Source: Arthrobacter sp. H-02-3 (GTDB lineage Bacteria; Actinomycetota; Actinomycetes; Actinomycetales; Micrococcaceae). From it: a stretch of DNA of 64,000 nucleotides. Below, piece after piece: positions 38,499 to 47,370 of this stretch. The position numbers and the translations under genes are program-made. The stretch lies in the NCBI RefSeq assembly GCF_003097355.1, contig NZ_PYUI01000001.1, positions 248,001 through 312,000 on the forward strand. Direction: 5' to 3'. Position 1 is the first letter of the stretch. Every line of letters starts with the position of its first letter. The notes beneath the pieces were generated by a model. The model saw nothing but the letters and a program-made list of their open reading frames with translations. It searched no databases and had not been told where the DNA came from.

Positions 38499-40625
38499 TT
38501 ACCACTTGTTGCGGGGCTTGAAGCCGCCTTCGTGGCGGGGCTTGCGGGTGTCGGTGCCGACGCTCCGCTCGGAACGCTCGCTGAAGGAGCGGCCGCCACG
38601 GTCAGCGGAGGACCGCTCGCCGTCGCTCTTGCGGAATTCGCGCTTGAAGCCGCCGTTGCCTTTGAAGTTGCCGCTGCCACCGGAGTAGCCGCCGCGGTCT
38701 CCCCCACGGTCGCCGCCGCGGTTGCCCTGGTAGGAGCCACGCTCGCCGGAGGGCTTGCGGCCGTTGTCGAGCTCGAGGTGGATCAGCTCGCCGCCGATCC
38801 GGGTGCGGGACAGGGCCTTCAGCTGATCGGGGCTCAGGTCTGCCGGGAGCTCCACGAGGGAGTGGTCCGAGCGGATGTCGATGCCGCCGATCTGGGCCGA
38901 GGAGATGCCGCCTTCGTTGGCAATGGCGCCCACGATGGAACCCGGCATGACGCGCTGGCGGCGTCCGACGGCGATCCGGTAGGTGGCGTTGCCCTCGGTC
39001 AGCGTACGGGTCGGCCCGCGGGAGCCGAAGCCGTCCTTGGAGCGTTCGCGCTTCTGGAATTCCGGCGCGGCCGGGAGTTCCTTGACCAGCAGCGGCTGTC
39101 CGCCCTGGGCCATGACGGCCAGCGCGGCTGCAATCTCGGCGGCCGGCACGTTGTGCTCTTCCTCGTACGAGGAGATGAGGTCGCGGAATGCCGCAACGTC
39201 CTCGGACTCGAGCGTCTCCGTGATCTTGTCGGCAAACTTGCCCAAGCGCAGGGTGTTGACGGTTTCGGCGGTGGGCAGGTGCATCTGCTCCACCGGCTGG
39301 CGTGTGGCCTTCTCGATGGAACGCAGCAGATACTTCTCGCGCGGGGTCATGAACAAGATCGCGTCGCCGGAACGGCCCGCGCGGCCGGTGCGGCCGATGC
39401 GGTGGACGTAGGACTCGGTGTCGTGCGGGATGTCGTAGTTGACCACGTGGCTGACGCGCTCGACGTCAAGGCCGCGGGCCGCGACGTCGGTGGCGACCAG
39501 GATGTCGATCTTGCCGTCGCGCAGGGCCTCGACCGTACGCTCACGCTGCTGCTGCGGGATGTCGCCGTTGATGGCGGCAGCCTGGAAGCCGCGGGAGCGC
39601 AGCTTGTCGGCGAGATCCTCGGTGGCCATCTTGGTCCGCACGAAGGCGATGACGCCCTCGAACTCTTCGACCTCGAGGATGCGGGTCAGCGCGTCGAGCT
39701 TGTGCGGGCCCATGACCTGCAGGTAGCGCTGGCGGGTGTTGGCGCCCGTGGTGGTCTTGGACTTGACCTGGACCTCGGCCGGGTTGTTCAGGTACTGCTT
39801 GGAGAGCCGGCGGATCTGGCTCGGCATCGTGGCGGAGAACAGCGCAACCTGGCGGCCCGCGGGGGTCTGCTGGAAGATCTGTTCAACGTCCTCGGCGAAG
39901 CCCATGCGCAGCATCTCATCGGCCTCGTCCAGCACGAGGTACTGGAGTTCGGACAGGTCCAGGGAACCCTTGGAGATGTGGTCGATGACGCGGCCGGGGG
40001 TTCCGACAACAACCTGGGCGCCGCGGCGCAGTCCGGCCAGCTGGGGGCCGTAGGCGGAGCCGCCGTACACCGGCAGGACGGTGAAGTCGTCGATGTGCTT
40101 GGCGTAGGAGGTGAAGGCCTCGGCAACCTGGAGCGCAAGCTCGCGGGTCGGTGCCAGGACCAGGGCTTGGGTCTTGCGGGACGGGCCGTTGAGGTCGTGG
40201 AGCTCGGCCAAGCGGGACAGCGCCGGTACTGCGAATGCTGCAGTCTTACCGGTACCGGTCTGGGCCAGGCCCACGACGTCGCGGCCTTCGAGCAGCAGCG
40301 GGATGGTTGCTGCCTGGATCGGGGACGGCTTCTCGTAGCCGACGTCCTGCAGGGCAGCGAGGACGCGGCCGTCGATGCCGAGGTCAACGAACTTGACGCC
40401 CTCATCTTCGGTGTCCTCGTCCTTGGACGGGGCGGACTTGGCCTCGGTCGTGGTGTCAGCCTGCGGGGCGGCCTCGGCTACCGGAGCCTCAACGTTCGCA
40501 GGAGCCTCGGTGAATTCCGGGGCGGAGCCGGCTGCGGGGGCAGCCGTTTCAGAAGTCTCGACGTCGGCCTGGCTGTTCTCGGTGGCGAGTTCGGTGTCGA
40601 CGGAGTTGTTCTGATTTTCGGGCAT
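38499..40625 (-). CDS. DEAD-box ATP-dependent RNA helicase
   Basis: 708 residues from ATG 40623-40625 with AGGAAA 9 nt upstream; the longer frame beyond it is not needed. An acidic, Ala/Glu-rich N-terminus of about 80 residues precedes the core: Q-motif FVDLGIDGRVLAALQDVGYEKPSPIQ, Walker A AQTGTGKTA, DEAD in VLDEADEMLRMGF, SAT (FSATMPSQI), and motif VI HRIGRTGRAGRSG. A DbpA-like RNA-binding domain (GRRQRVMPGSIVGAIANEGGISSAQIGGIDIRSDHSLVELP) follows, then a Gly/Arg-rich tail with RGG repeats. This is the CsdA/DeaD type that unwinds structured RNA in ribosome assembly and cold growth. A long structured leader precedes it. Confidence 0.95.
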   Translation of the reverse strand: MPENQNNSVDTELATENSQADVETSETAAPAAGSAPEFTEAPANVEAPVAEAAPQADTTTEAKSAPSKDEDTEDEGVKFVDLGIDGRVLAALQDVGYEKPSPIQAATIPLLLEGRDVVGLAQTGTGKTAAFAVPALSRLAELHDLNGPSRKTQALVLAPTRELALQVAEAFTSYAKHIDDFTVLPVYGGSAYGPQLAGLRRGAQVVVGTPGRVIDHISKGSLDLSELQYLVLDEADEMLRMGFAEDVEQIFQQTPAGRQVALFSATMPSQIRRLSKQYLNNPAEVQVKSKTTTGANTRQRYLQVMGPHKLDALTRILEVEEFEGVIAFVRTKMATEDLADKLRSRGFQAAAINGDIPQQQRERTVEALRDGKIDILVATDVAARGLDVERVSHVVNYDIPHDTESYVHRIGRTGRAGRSGDAILFMTPREKYLLRSIEKATRQPVEQMHLPTAETVNTLRLGKFADKITETLESEDVAAFRDLISSYEEEHNVPAAEIAAALAVMAQGGQPLLVKELPAAPEFQKRERSKDGFGSRGPTRTLTEGNATYRIAVGRRQRVMPGSIVGAIANEGGISSAQIGGIDIRSDHSLVELPADLSPDQLKALSRTRIGGELIHLELDNGRKPSGERGSYQGNRGGDRGGDRGGYSGGSGNFKGNGGFKREFRKSDGERSSADRGGRSFSERSERSVGTDTRKPRHEGGFKPRNKW

Positions 40626-41013
40626 AGGTGAAATTTCCTCATCCATAGGGGCCAAGCGGCACAACCCGAGGTGAGCGGAGCCGCAGTACGCGTGACACGA
40701 GTTGCCGGGCGTACGTTGACCGGCGGGTCACAGAAGTCCGGCGCTTTCGCAATCCCGTGGCAGGACTTCCCGCTGCATCTCTTGGCTGCTATCCCAGCAG
40801 TCTGTACAGCGTTTTCTTTTGCCGGCTCTCCCTATGAAAATGCCCGCATCACATTTTGCGGGCCCCAACACTTACCAGTCCTGCCTCAAGAATTGGGCAG
40901 GAATAAGGGATTTCCGGAGTGGGGGATAGTTCCAGTGTAGGGCATGAACCAGAACAGTGGTAATTGAGGGGCCGACGGCGGCGGGTGAGCTTGCGCACAC
41001 CGGCGCGGCACGG
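40626..41013 (-). promoter_or_regulatory. Long 5' leader and promoter region of the DEAD-box helicase gene
   Basis: No gene is seen in these 388 nt. A promoter candidate on the minus strand is TTACCA (40958-40963), 18 bp, TACACT (40934-40939), giving a leader of about 300 nt. It contains two perfect 7-bp stems: TCCTGCC/GGCAGGA (40879-40885 with 40896-40902) and GCCCGCA/TGCGGGC (40842-40848 with 40857-40863). The region is richer in A and T than its surroundings. Long leaders that respond to temperature or RNA structure are known for cold-induced helicase genes; that role here is inferred. Confidence 0.55.
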
Positions 41014-41667
41014 CTACACGCCAAGCTGTCGCTGCAGCCTCTCGAATCGCTCGTGATATTCGGGCTGGAGGCGGATCTCGCCGTCAGCGTCGGCGTCGCG
41101 CAGGGCTTCCATATCCTCCAAGGTGGGATCGGTGAACCACTTGGCAACGGTCACGCCGTGGACCGGGACAAAGATCCGGTGGATGTGGTCTCCGGCCTCG
41201 ATGCTGCCGGTCCGTACCACCCGCAGGTACGTGCCGACCTTGCCCGCCTCGGTGAACCGCTTGACCCAGTGCGGCTCGCCCATCCGCCGCTGAAACGTGG
41301 CGCAGGGGACGCGCGGGGAGGTGACTTCCACCTCGACGTCCAGTCCAATCTTCCAGCGTTCGCCGATCACGGCATTGGAGGCGCTGAGTCCTGAGATCCG
41401 CAGGTTTTCGCCGAAAATGCCCGGCGGCATCTCCCGCCCGAGCTCCCCTGCCCAGTAATCGGCGTCGTCCTGCGAGTACGCGTAGAGAGCCTGGTCCTCG
41501 CCGCCGTGGTCCATCCTGCTCGCCTGGACATCACCGCGCAGGCCGAGTTTGTGGACCCGTACCGGACCGTCCACGGGGCGCTTGTCGATCGCGGTGACCC
41601 CGACGCTGCCGGGATCTTCGAGCAGCTGGTGAACCCGGCAGACAGCAAGCACAGATGCGGTTTCCAT
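41014..41667 (-). CDS. MOSC domain protein
   Basis: 217 residues from ATG 41665-41667. The MOSC core (YiiM-like) is visible: TAIDKRPVDGPVRVHKLGLRGDVQASRMDHGGEDQALYAYSQDDADYWAGELGREMPPGIFGENLRISGL at about 28-97, and VEVTSPRVPCATFQRRMG with the conserved Cys of the family near residue 126. MOSC proteins carry sulfur or act in molybdenum-cofactor dependent detoxification of N-hydroxylated compounds. It is divergent from the acyl-CoA dehydrogenase, 119 nt apart. Confidence 0.9.
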   Translation of the reverse strand: METASVLAVCRVHQLLEDPGSVGVTAIDKRPVDGPVRVHKLGLRGDVQASRMDHGGEDQALYAYSQDDADYWAGELGREMPPGIFGENLRISGLSASNAVIGERWKIGLDVEVEVTSPRVPCATFQRRMGEPHWVKRFTEAGKVGTYLRVVRTGSIEAGDHIHRIFVPVHGVTVAKWFTDPTLEDMEALRDADADGEIRLQPEYHERFERLQRQLGV

Positions 41668-41786
41668 GGCACCAGTGTAGGCCCGCCCGGGCACCGGATT
41701 CAGCGCCCGCACCGGCCCCGTGCACCGGGCGGGCACCACCGGGCTGAGCACCACCGCTACGAGCGGTGCCGCCGTAGGATGCTGGC

Positions 41787-42977
41787 ATGAGCAACGAGGC
41801 CAACCTTTCCGATGTTTCCGATGTCCTGGCGATCGATTCCCTCCTGAGCGCCGGGGAGCTGGCCGTGCGGGAGCGCGTCCGTGACTTCACCAACCAGCGC
41901 ATCCGGCCCGGGATCGCCGGCTGGTACGACGACGCCGTGTTCCCCCTGGACCTCGCCCCGGAGCTTGGCGAACTCGGCGTGCTCGGCATGCACCTGGAGG
42001 GCTACGGCTGCCCCGGCCGCTCCGCCGTCGAATACGGCCTCGCGGCAATGGAGCTCGAGGCCGGCGATTCCGGCATCCGCACCTTTGTCTCCGTGCAGGG
42101 CTCCCTCGCCATGACGGCCATCCACAAGTGGGGCTCCGAGGACCAGAAACAGGAGTGGCTCCCCCGGATGGCCGCCGGCGAACTGATCGGCGCCTTTGCC
42201 CTGACCGAGCCCACGGCCGGCTCGGACCCCGCCTCGATGAAGACCTTCGCCCGCCGCGACGGCTCCGGCGGGACCGCCGGCTGGGTCCTGGACGGCGCCA
42301 AACGCTGGATCGGGCTCGCGTCGGTGGCGGACGTGCTGGTGGTGTGGGCCATGACGGAGGACGGCGTGCGCGGCTTCCTCGTCCCCGCCGGCACCCCGGG
42401 GGTCACCGCAACGCCGATCGGGCAGAAGCTCTCGATGCGCGCCTCGATCCAGTGCGACATCACATTCGACGCCGTCCGGCTGGGTCCGGAGGCGCTGCTG
42501 CCGGCGGCGCGGGGGCTCCGGGGCCCGTTCTCCTGCCTCAACGAGGCCCGGTACGGGATCGCCTGGGGCGCGATGGGCGCCGCCCGGGATTCCTACGAGG
42601 CGGCCCTGGCCTATGCCCAGGAGCGGCTGCAGTTCGGCAAGCCGCTGGCCGGGTACCAGCTGACGCAGGAGAAGCTCGTGAACATGCTCCTGGAAATCCA
42701 AAAAGGCACCCTCCTGGCCCTGCATCTGGGCCGGCTCAAGGACGCCGGCAGGCTGCGGCCGGAGCAGATCTCGCTCGGCAAGCTGAACAACGTGCGGGAG
42801 GCGCTCAGCATTGCCCGGGAAGCCCGCACCATCCTGGGCGGCAACGGCATCACACTGGACTATTCGCCCCTGCGGCACGCCGCCAACCTGGAATCCGTCC
42901 GCACCTACGAGGGCACCGACGAAGTCCACACCCTGGTCCTGGGCCAGCACATCACGGGGATCCCGGCCTTCCGCTAA
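41787..42977 (+). CDS. Acyl-CoA dehydrogenase, glutaryl-CoA dehydrogenase-like
   Basis: 396 residues. FAD acyl-CoA dehydrogenase motifs: IGAFALTEPTAGSDPASMKTFARR near residues 133-156, and the C-terminal EARTILGGNGITLDYSPLRHAANLESVRTYEGTDEVHTLVLGQHITGIPAF, in which the catalytic Glu of YEGT matches the glutaryl-CoA dehydrogenase pattern (EGTHDIHxLILGRxITGIxAF). It would oxidise glutaryl-CoA or a related short acyl-CoA. No electron transfer flavoprotein or lysine degradation genes are next to it, so the natural substrate is not fixed. Confidence 0.92.
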   Translation: MSNEANLSDVSDVLAIDSLLSAGELAVRERVRDFTNQRIRPGIAGWYDDAVFPLDLAPELGELGVLGMHLEGYGCPGRSAVEYGLAAMELEAGDSGIRTFVSVQGSLAMTAIHKWGSEDQKQEWLPRMAAGELIGAFALTEPTAGSDPASMKTFARRDGSGGTAGWVLDGAKRWIGLASVADVLVVWAMTEDGVRGFLVPAGTPGVTATPIGQKLSMRASIQCDITFDAVRLGPEALLPAARGLRGPFSCLNEARYGIAWGAMGAARDSYEAALAYAQERLQFGKPLAGYQLTQEKLVNMLLEIQKGTLLALHLGRLKDAGRLRPEQISLGKLNNVREALSIAREARTILGGNGITLDYSPLRHAANLESVRTYEGTDEVHTLVLGQHITGIPAFR

Positions 42978-43174
42978 GCCCCCGAGCCCGCGAACGCGAT
43001 CCCGGTCGTGAGATACGTATGAGGCCAGTGATACAAGTGGTGACTGCTGAGTTTTAGGGTAGCCAGCACTCGTGTTCTCCCTGGGGCTCATTCGTAGAGT
43101 GGTGCCACAGGACCGGAGGGCGGCACTCTGCCTGTCCGACGGATCGGAACAGGATGCCGGGTTAGGGGGACATC
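42978..43174. other. Intergenic region upstream of the Hpt-like gene
   Basis: 197 nt between the acyl-CoA dehydrogenase stop and the Hpt-like start. It is less GC-rich than the genes around it. No consensus promoter or strong hairpin was found; the only clear signal is the AGGGGGA ribosome site just before 43175. Confidence 0.4.
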
Positions 43175-43657
43175 ATGGGTCTCAATGCCAAGTCAGCCGC
43201 GTGGACGCTCCGGTTCTTTCCGGCACGTCACGCCACGACCAGCGCGGGCGTGAACGACCAGGATATTTCGGGGGCTGACCAGGGACCCCGCAGGTACCGT
43301 GCCCGCATCGCCACGGCACCTGTTCTGGACCGCAACCGACTTCAGGAGAGCACAGGCACACTCCAGTCCTGGCGGTTCCACGACTTCGTCACTACATTCC
43401 AGCTCATGCTTCCCCACCGGGTCGAAAAGGTTCACCGGGCCTTGTCCGTCGGGGACTGGGAAGACGCGCGCCTCGCCGCCCAAAGCCTGTCCTGGTCCGC
43501 ATCCATGGGCGGTGCGTGCCAGCTCCAACTCATGGCCGACCTCATTGATGCCGACCTCCAGTCCGGACGCAACGCCCGGGCACGCGAGACGGCCTGCCTC
43601 CTCCAAGGCGCCGCCACGGAACTGGCAACAGCCCTCGCCCTGCTGACCGCCGACTGA
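43175..43657 (+). CDS. Hpt-domain protein lacking the phospho-acceptor histidine
   Basis: 160 residues with AGGGGGA 4-5 nt before the ATG. Residues 1-65 are basic and low in structure. Residues 68-155 follow the histidine phosphotransfer fold: FVTTFQLMLPHRVEKVHRALSVGDWEDARLAAQSLSWSASMGGACQL, which lines up with the usual AHSLKGSSxxxGA. The phospho-accepting His is Gln103, the following Lys is Ser106 and the Gly is Trp107. The second helix pair (QSGRNARARETACLLQGAATELATAL) fits. It cannot act as a normal phosphorelay carrier. No kinase or response regulator gene is near. The fold call is by pattern and needs a profile search. Confidence 0.65.
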   Translation: MGLNAKSAAWTLRFFPARHATTSAGVNDQDISGADQGPRRYRARIATAPVLDRNRLQESTGTLQSWRFHDFVTTFQLMLPHRVEKVHRALSVGDWEDARLAAQSLSWSASMGGACQLQLMADLIDADLQSGRNARARETACLLQGAATELATALALLTAD

Positions 43658-43660
43658 CCG

Positions 43661-43680
43661 GATCCGGCCACCACCGGATC
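43661..43680 (+). terminator. Hairpin after the Hpt-like gene
   Basis: GATCCGG (43661-43667) and CCGGATC (43674-43680) pair perfectly around a 6-nt loop, 3 nt past the stop codon. No U-run follows; it may mark the end for both convergent genes. Confidence 0.5.
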
Positions 43681-43718
43681 AACGACGTCGGCGTACAGGG
43701 AAGCGGAGTCCGGGGACC

Positions 43719-44480
43719 TCAGGCGGAGAAGCCGCCGTCGGCCTTGACCAGCTGCCCGGACATCCAGCGGCCCTCGGGCGAGAGCAGAAACGCGACCGTG
43801 CCGGCCACGTCCGCCGGAGTGCCCAGCCGGCCGCCGGGCTGCCGGACGGCCAGTTCGCCGCGGAGCACGTCATCCATCCAGCCGGTGTCCACCGGTCCCG
43901 GGTTGAGGACGTTGGCGCTGATCCCCAGCGGGCCGAGCTCCCGGGCCGCCGCGATCACGATCCGGTCCAGCGCACCCTTTGACGCTCCGTAGGGCAGGTT
44001 GAAGGCGGTGTGATCGCTGGTCAGCGCCACGATGGCCCCGCCGTCGGGACCCGCCTGCCGGGCGAAAGCGGCAATCAACTGCCAGCTGGCACGGGTGTTG
44101 ACCGCGAAGTGCCGTTCGAAGCTCGCCAGGGACGTATCCAGGATGCTGGAGTCCACGGATTCGGCGTGGCTGAGCACCAGGCCCTGCAGGGTTCCGGCCT
44201 CGGCCGCCACCGCGGCCATCAGCCCGTCCACGGCCTGCGGGTCTTCCAAATCCGCCGGCAGGACCACGACGGCGGCGCCGGTCGCCTGCAGCTCGACGGT
44301 GAGGCGTTCGACGTCGTCGGGCTGGACTCCCCACGGCATCCGGGCGTCGTAGTCCTGCCAGTAGCTCAGGACGAGGTCCCAGCCGTCCGCGGCGAGGCGG
44401 CGCGCGATGCCGGCGCCGATTCCGGCGAGCCGGCCGACGCCGGTGACGAGGGCAGTCTTACGGGGTGACGGGGAGCTCAT
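43719..44480 (-). CDS. SDR family oxidoreductase
   Basis: 253 residues. Classical short-chain dehydrogenase: TALVTGVGRLAGIGAGIARRLAADGWDLVLSY (cofactor loop, slightly different from TGxxxGIG), active-site Tyr and Lys in LPYGASKGALDRIVIAAARELGPLGISANVLNPGPVDTGWM, and C-terminal TVAFLLSPEGRWMSGQLVKADGGFSA. The central Ser is in IVALTSDHTAF. It uses NAD(P)(H); substrate unknown. Single gene, convergent with the Hpt-like gene and followed upstream by the GT87 gene on the same strand. Confidence 0.93.
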   Translation of the reverse strand: MSSPSPRKTALVTGVGRLAGIGAGIARRLAADGWDLVLSYWQDYDARMPWGVQPDDVERLTVELQATGAAVVVLPADLEDPQAVDGLMAAVAAEAGTLQGLVLSHAESVDSSILDTSLASFERHFAVNTRASWQLIAAFARQAGPDGGAIVALTSDHTAFNLPYGASKGALDRIVIAAARELGPLGISANVLNPGPVDTGWMDDVLRGELAVRQPGGRLGTPADVAGTVAFLLSPEGRWMSGQLVKADGGFSA

Positions 44481-44515
44481 GCCGAACAGCCTAGCGCCGG
44501 CCGGCGGGGCGGCAG

Positions 44516-45922
44516 CTACGAGGAGACCGCGGAGGTCCGGACGTCCACTTCGGCGGCAGGCATGGAAGCAAGGTCAAGCTCCGGCGCCACCGAGTCCCGG
44601 CGCAGGGCGACGAGCCAGCAGACCAGGAGGGCCACGGCGCAGAACACCCCGGCGCTGGAGGCCATGATCCACAGGCCCGGTGTCTGGAGGTCGAGGTTCT
44701 GCGCGCCCAGCGCCGTGCCGATGGTCTTCGGTGAGAACAGGAACACCAGCATCGAAACGCCCAGCACCCCACCCATGGTCCAGCGCATCCGGGCGTAGCG
44801 GCGCGGGGTTTCGCGCAGGGTCCAGGCGAAGGCCGGGAAGACCGCCCCGACCCACACCCAGTGATGGGACCAGGAGACCGGGCTGATCAGCAGCATGGTC
44901 AGCGCCGTCGCCGCAACAGCGACGACCCGGGCGCCCTGGTCGCTGGCGGCCTTGATGACTCCTGCGCCCAGGGCCACGACCGCCAGGCTCAGCACGAGCC
45001 ACGGCACGGTGACGAGCGGTTCCGGAACGCCGAAGTGCAGCAGCGCGCCCTTGAGGGACAGGTTGTCCACATAGCCAGCTCCGCCCATCCGGGAGGTGTC
45101 CGGCAGCATCTGGAGCCAGAACTGCAAGGACTCGACGGGACGCAGCAGCCAGCCGATCACAACCGTGACAGTGAAGCCGGCGGCCATGTTGCACAGTCCG
45201 CGCCAGTCCTTGCGGACCACGTAGTACAGGCCGAACACCAAGGGCGTCAGCTTGATGCCGGCGGCGACCCCCACCAGGAAGCCGCTACCGGGGATGCCGC
45301 GGGTCCAGCGCGAGTTCCGGGCCAGCAGGTCCGCGGCCATCAGGCCCATCAGCAGGATATTGATCTGGCCGAACACCAGGGTCTCGCGCCACGGACCGAG
45401 ATTCAGCAACGCCAGGACCACGACGGCGGCGGCCCAGCAGTTGCGCGGGGACCGGAAGGTGGCGCGCCAATTGGTTTTGGCGTTCCAGTAGCGGACCGTG
45501 CGGACGGCGGCCAGGATGCCGACGACGGCGCCGGCGGTATTGAACAGTGTCAGCGCGGTCACCTGCGGCAGCCGGGCCAAGAAGCTGAAGAGCAAGGCGG
45601 CGAACGGCGGATACGTGAACTTCAGCCCCGGGCCCCCGGCCCAGTCCACGTTTCCCGCGTACAGGTCCGACGGCGCGGCGCCGGCGTCGTTGAGGATTTT
45701 CCCGCCGTACCAGTAGACGCTGAAGTCCAGTCCGTGCTTGGCCCAGACCCCGAGCGACACCCAGATGAAGTAGCCGACGGCAGCGATGGCCACTATGACG
45801 GAGAGCCACAGCAGTATCCGGACCGGTTGTGTCGCGTTCAGCGGTTTCGGGACGGGCCGTATCGGGAGGGGCGGTTTCGGCTCCGGCTGCGCCGGGCGGT
45901 CTTCGGAATCGAGCACTGACAT
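44516..45922 (-). CDS. GT87-like polyprenyl-linked mannosyltransferase (DUF2029)
   Basis: 468 residues, about 10 membrane helices. After a Pro-rich cytosolic start come VRILLWLSVIVAIAAVGYFIWV, then the extracellular loop DFSVYWYGGKILNDAGAAPSDLYAGN with the conserved acidic residue (DFSVYW), and FTYPPFAALLFSFLARL, a landmark of GT87 (FxYPPFxxL). Later segments include FGQINILLMGLMAADLL and KLTPLVFGLYYVV. GT87 enzymes such as PimE or MptC-type mannosyltransferases use polyprenyl-phosphomannose on the outer face of the membrane. The exact acceptor is not known. Single minus-strand gene. Confidence 0.9.
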   Translation of the reverse strand: MSVLDSEDRPAQPEPKPPLPIRPVPKPLNATQPVRILLWLSVIVAIAAVGYFIWVSLGVWAKHGLDFSVYWYGGKILNDAGAAPSDLYAGNVDWAGGPGLKFTYPPFAALLFSFLARLPQVTALTLFNTAGAVVGILAAVRTVRYWNAKTNWRATFRSPRNCWAAAVVVLALLNLGPWRETLVFGQINILLMGLMAADLLARNSRWTRGIPGSGFLVGVAAGIKLTPLVFGLYYVVRKDWRGLCNMAAGFTVTVVIGWLLRPVESLQFWLQMLPDTSRMGGAGYVDNLSLKGALLHFGVPEPLVTVPWLVLSLAVVALGAGVIKAASDQGARVVAVAATALTMLLISPVSWSHHWVWVGAVFPAFAWTLRETPRRYARMRWTMGGVLGVSMLVFLFSPKTIGTALGAQNLDLQTPGLWIMASSAGVFCAVALLVCWLVALRRDSVAPELDLASMPAAEVDVRTSAVSS

Positions 45923-46023
45923 GAATTCCCCAATCGGGCTGCTGGTGTAGACGCTTGCCGAATGGTCGGTTCCGTCCGGGCGGCCGAAACGCGCCCTCGC
46001 TGTCGGGTCAGTCTACAGAACAG

Positions 46024-47370
46024 CTACGCCGCAGCCGGGACCGTGTCCGTCTTTCTGGCGTCCTTGCGGATGGTGGCGCTGATGACGGCGGCGATCGTGC
46101 ACATCGCCGCGGCGGCGAACCAGGCGTAGGTGTACTGGCCGGTGGCGTCCCGGACGGCTCCGGCCGCCAAGGCGGCTGCGGCCGCGCCAAGCTGGTGGGC
46201 GGCGAACACCCAGCCGAACACGACGCTGCCGTCGGCGCCGAACACCTGGCGGCAGATCGCGGCGGTGGGCGGCACCGTGGCCACCCAGTCCAGGCCGTAG
46301 ATGACGACGAACACGATCATGCTGGGCTGCACCGTGGCGCTGAGCAGCAAGGGCAGGACCAGCAGCCCGATACCGCGGAACTGGTAGTACACCGCCAGCA
46401 GGATCCGGGGGTTGAAGCGGTCCGTGAGCCAGCCGGAGGCGATGGTTCCGACGATGTCGAAGAGCCCGACGACGGCGAGCAGGCCCGCCGCGGTGGTTTC
46501 CGGCATGCCGTGATCGTGGGCCGAGGGGATGAAGTGGGTGCCGATCAGCCCGTTGGTGGTTGCGCCGCAGATCGCGAAGCCGGCCACGAGGGCCCAGAAG
46601 GTACGGACCTTGCTGGCCCGCTTGAGGACCTGCAAGGCCCGGACGGCCGCGTTGCGGCTGGGTTCGGCGGCTTCCGGCGCGGCGGTCTCGGGCCCGGCAG
46701 TCTCATCGGAGGTTCCGTCGGCGGCCGGCGGCGTGGCCCCGTAAGGCAGCACGCCGACGTCGGCCGGTGAGTTCTTCAGGAACTTCAGCACGAGCGGCAC
46801 CACCGCGAGCGCGCCGGCACCGATGAGGAGCGAGGCCTGGCGCCAGCCCGGGTCCTGGGCCAGGAGCGCAATGAAGGGCAGGAATACGAGCTGCCCGGCG
46901 GCGCTGCCGGCGGTGAGGATGCCGATCACCAGGCCCCGGCTCTTGGCGAACCACGTGTTGGCGACGGTGGTGGCGAAGACCAGTGCCATGGACCCGGTGC
47001 CGAGTCCGATCAGCAGCCCCCACGTCAGCAGGATCTGCCAGGACTGGTTCACGAGGACCGTCAGCGCGCTGCCGGCGCCGATCAGCATCAGGGCCACGGC
47101 GGTGACGGCGCGGATGCCGAAGCGTTCCATGAGGGCCGCAGCGAACGGTGCCGTGAGCCCGAACAGTACGAGGTTGATGCTGACCGCGGCAGAGAGCACG
47201 GTCGTGGACCAGCCGAACTCGTTCTGCAGCGGCACCATGAGCACGCCCGGGGCGGCACGGAACCCGGCAGCGCCGACGAGCGCGAGGAAGGCCACGGCGG
47301 CCACGCCCCACGCCGGGTGGATCCGGCGGCGGACGGGCGCGGGGGTCAGAGTGTCTTGGGGGGCGCTCAT
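46024..47370 (-). CDS. Major facilitator superfamily transporter, OFA/monocarboxylate-like
   Basis: 448 residues from ATG 47368-47370; the open frame continues upstream only as a shadow of the regulator gene. The start overlaps the HxlR stop by 4 nt. About 12 helices: WGVAAVAFLALVGAAGFRAAPGVLMVPLQNEFGWSTTVLSAAVSINLVLFGLTAPFAAALMERFGIR (motif A region), and the second half YTFWALVAGFAICGATTNGLIGTHFIPSAHDHGM, WLTDRFNPRILLAVYYQFRG. The loop is rich in Glu and Ala. It probably exports or imports a small organic acid controlled by the upstream HxlR protein. Confidence 0.92.
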   Translation of the reverse strand: MSAPQDTLTPAPVRRRIHPAWGVAAVAFLALVGAAGFRAAPGVLMVPLQNEFGWSTTVLSAAVSINLVLFGLTAPFAAALMERFGIRAVTAVALMLIGAGSALTVLVNQSWQILLTWGLLIGLGTGSMALVFATTVANTWFAKSRGLVIGILTAGSAAGQLVFLPFIALLAQDPGWRQASLLIGAGALAVVPLVLKFLKNSPADVGVLPYGATPPAADGTSDETAGPETAAPEAAEPSRNAAVRALQVLKRASKVRTFWALVAGFAICGATTNGLIGTHFIPSAHDHGMPETTAAGLLAVVGLFDIVGTIASGWLTDRFNPRILLAVYYQFRGIGLLVLPLLLSATVQPSMIVFVVIYGLDWVATVPPTAAICRQVFGADGSVVFGWVFAAHQLGAAAAALAAGAVRDATGQYTYAWFAAAAMCTIAAVISATIRKDARKTDTVPAAA

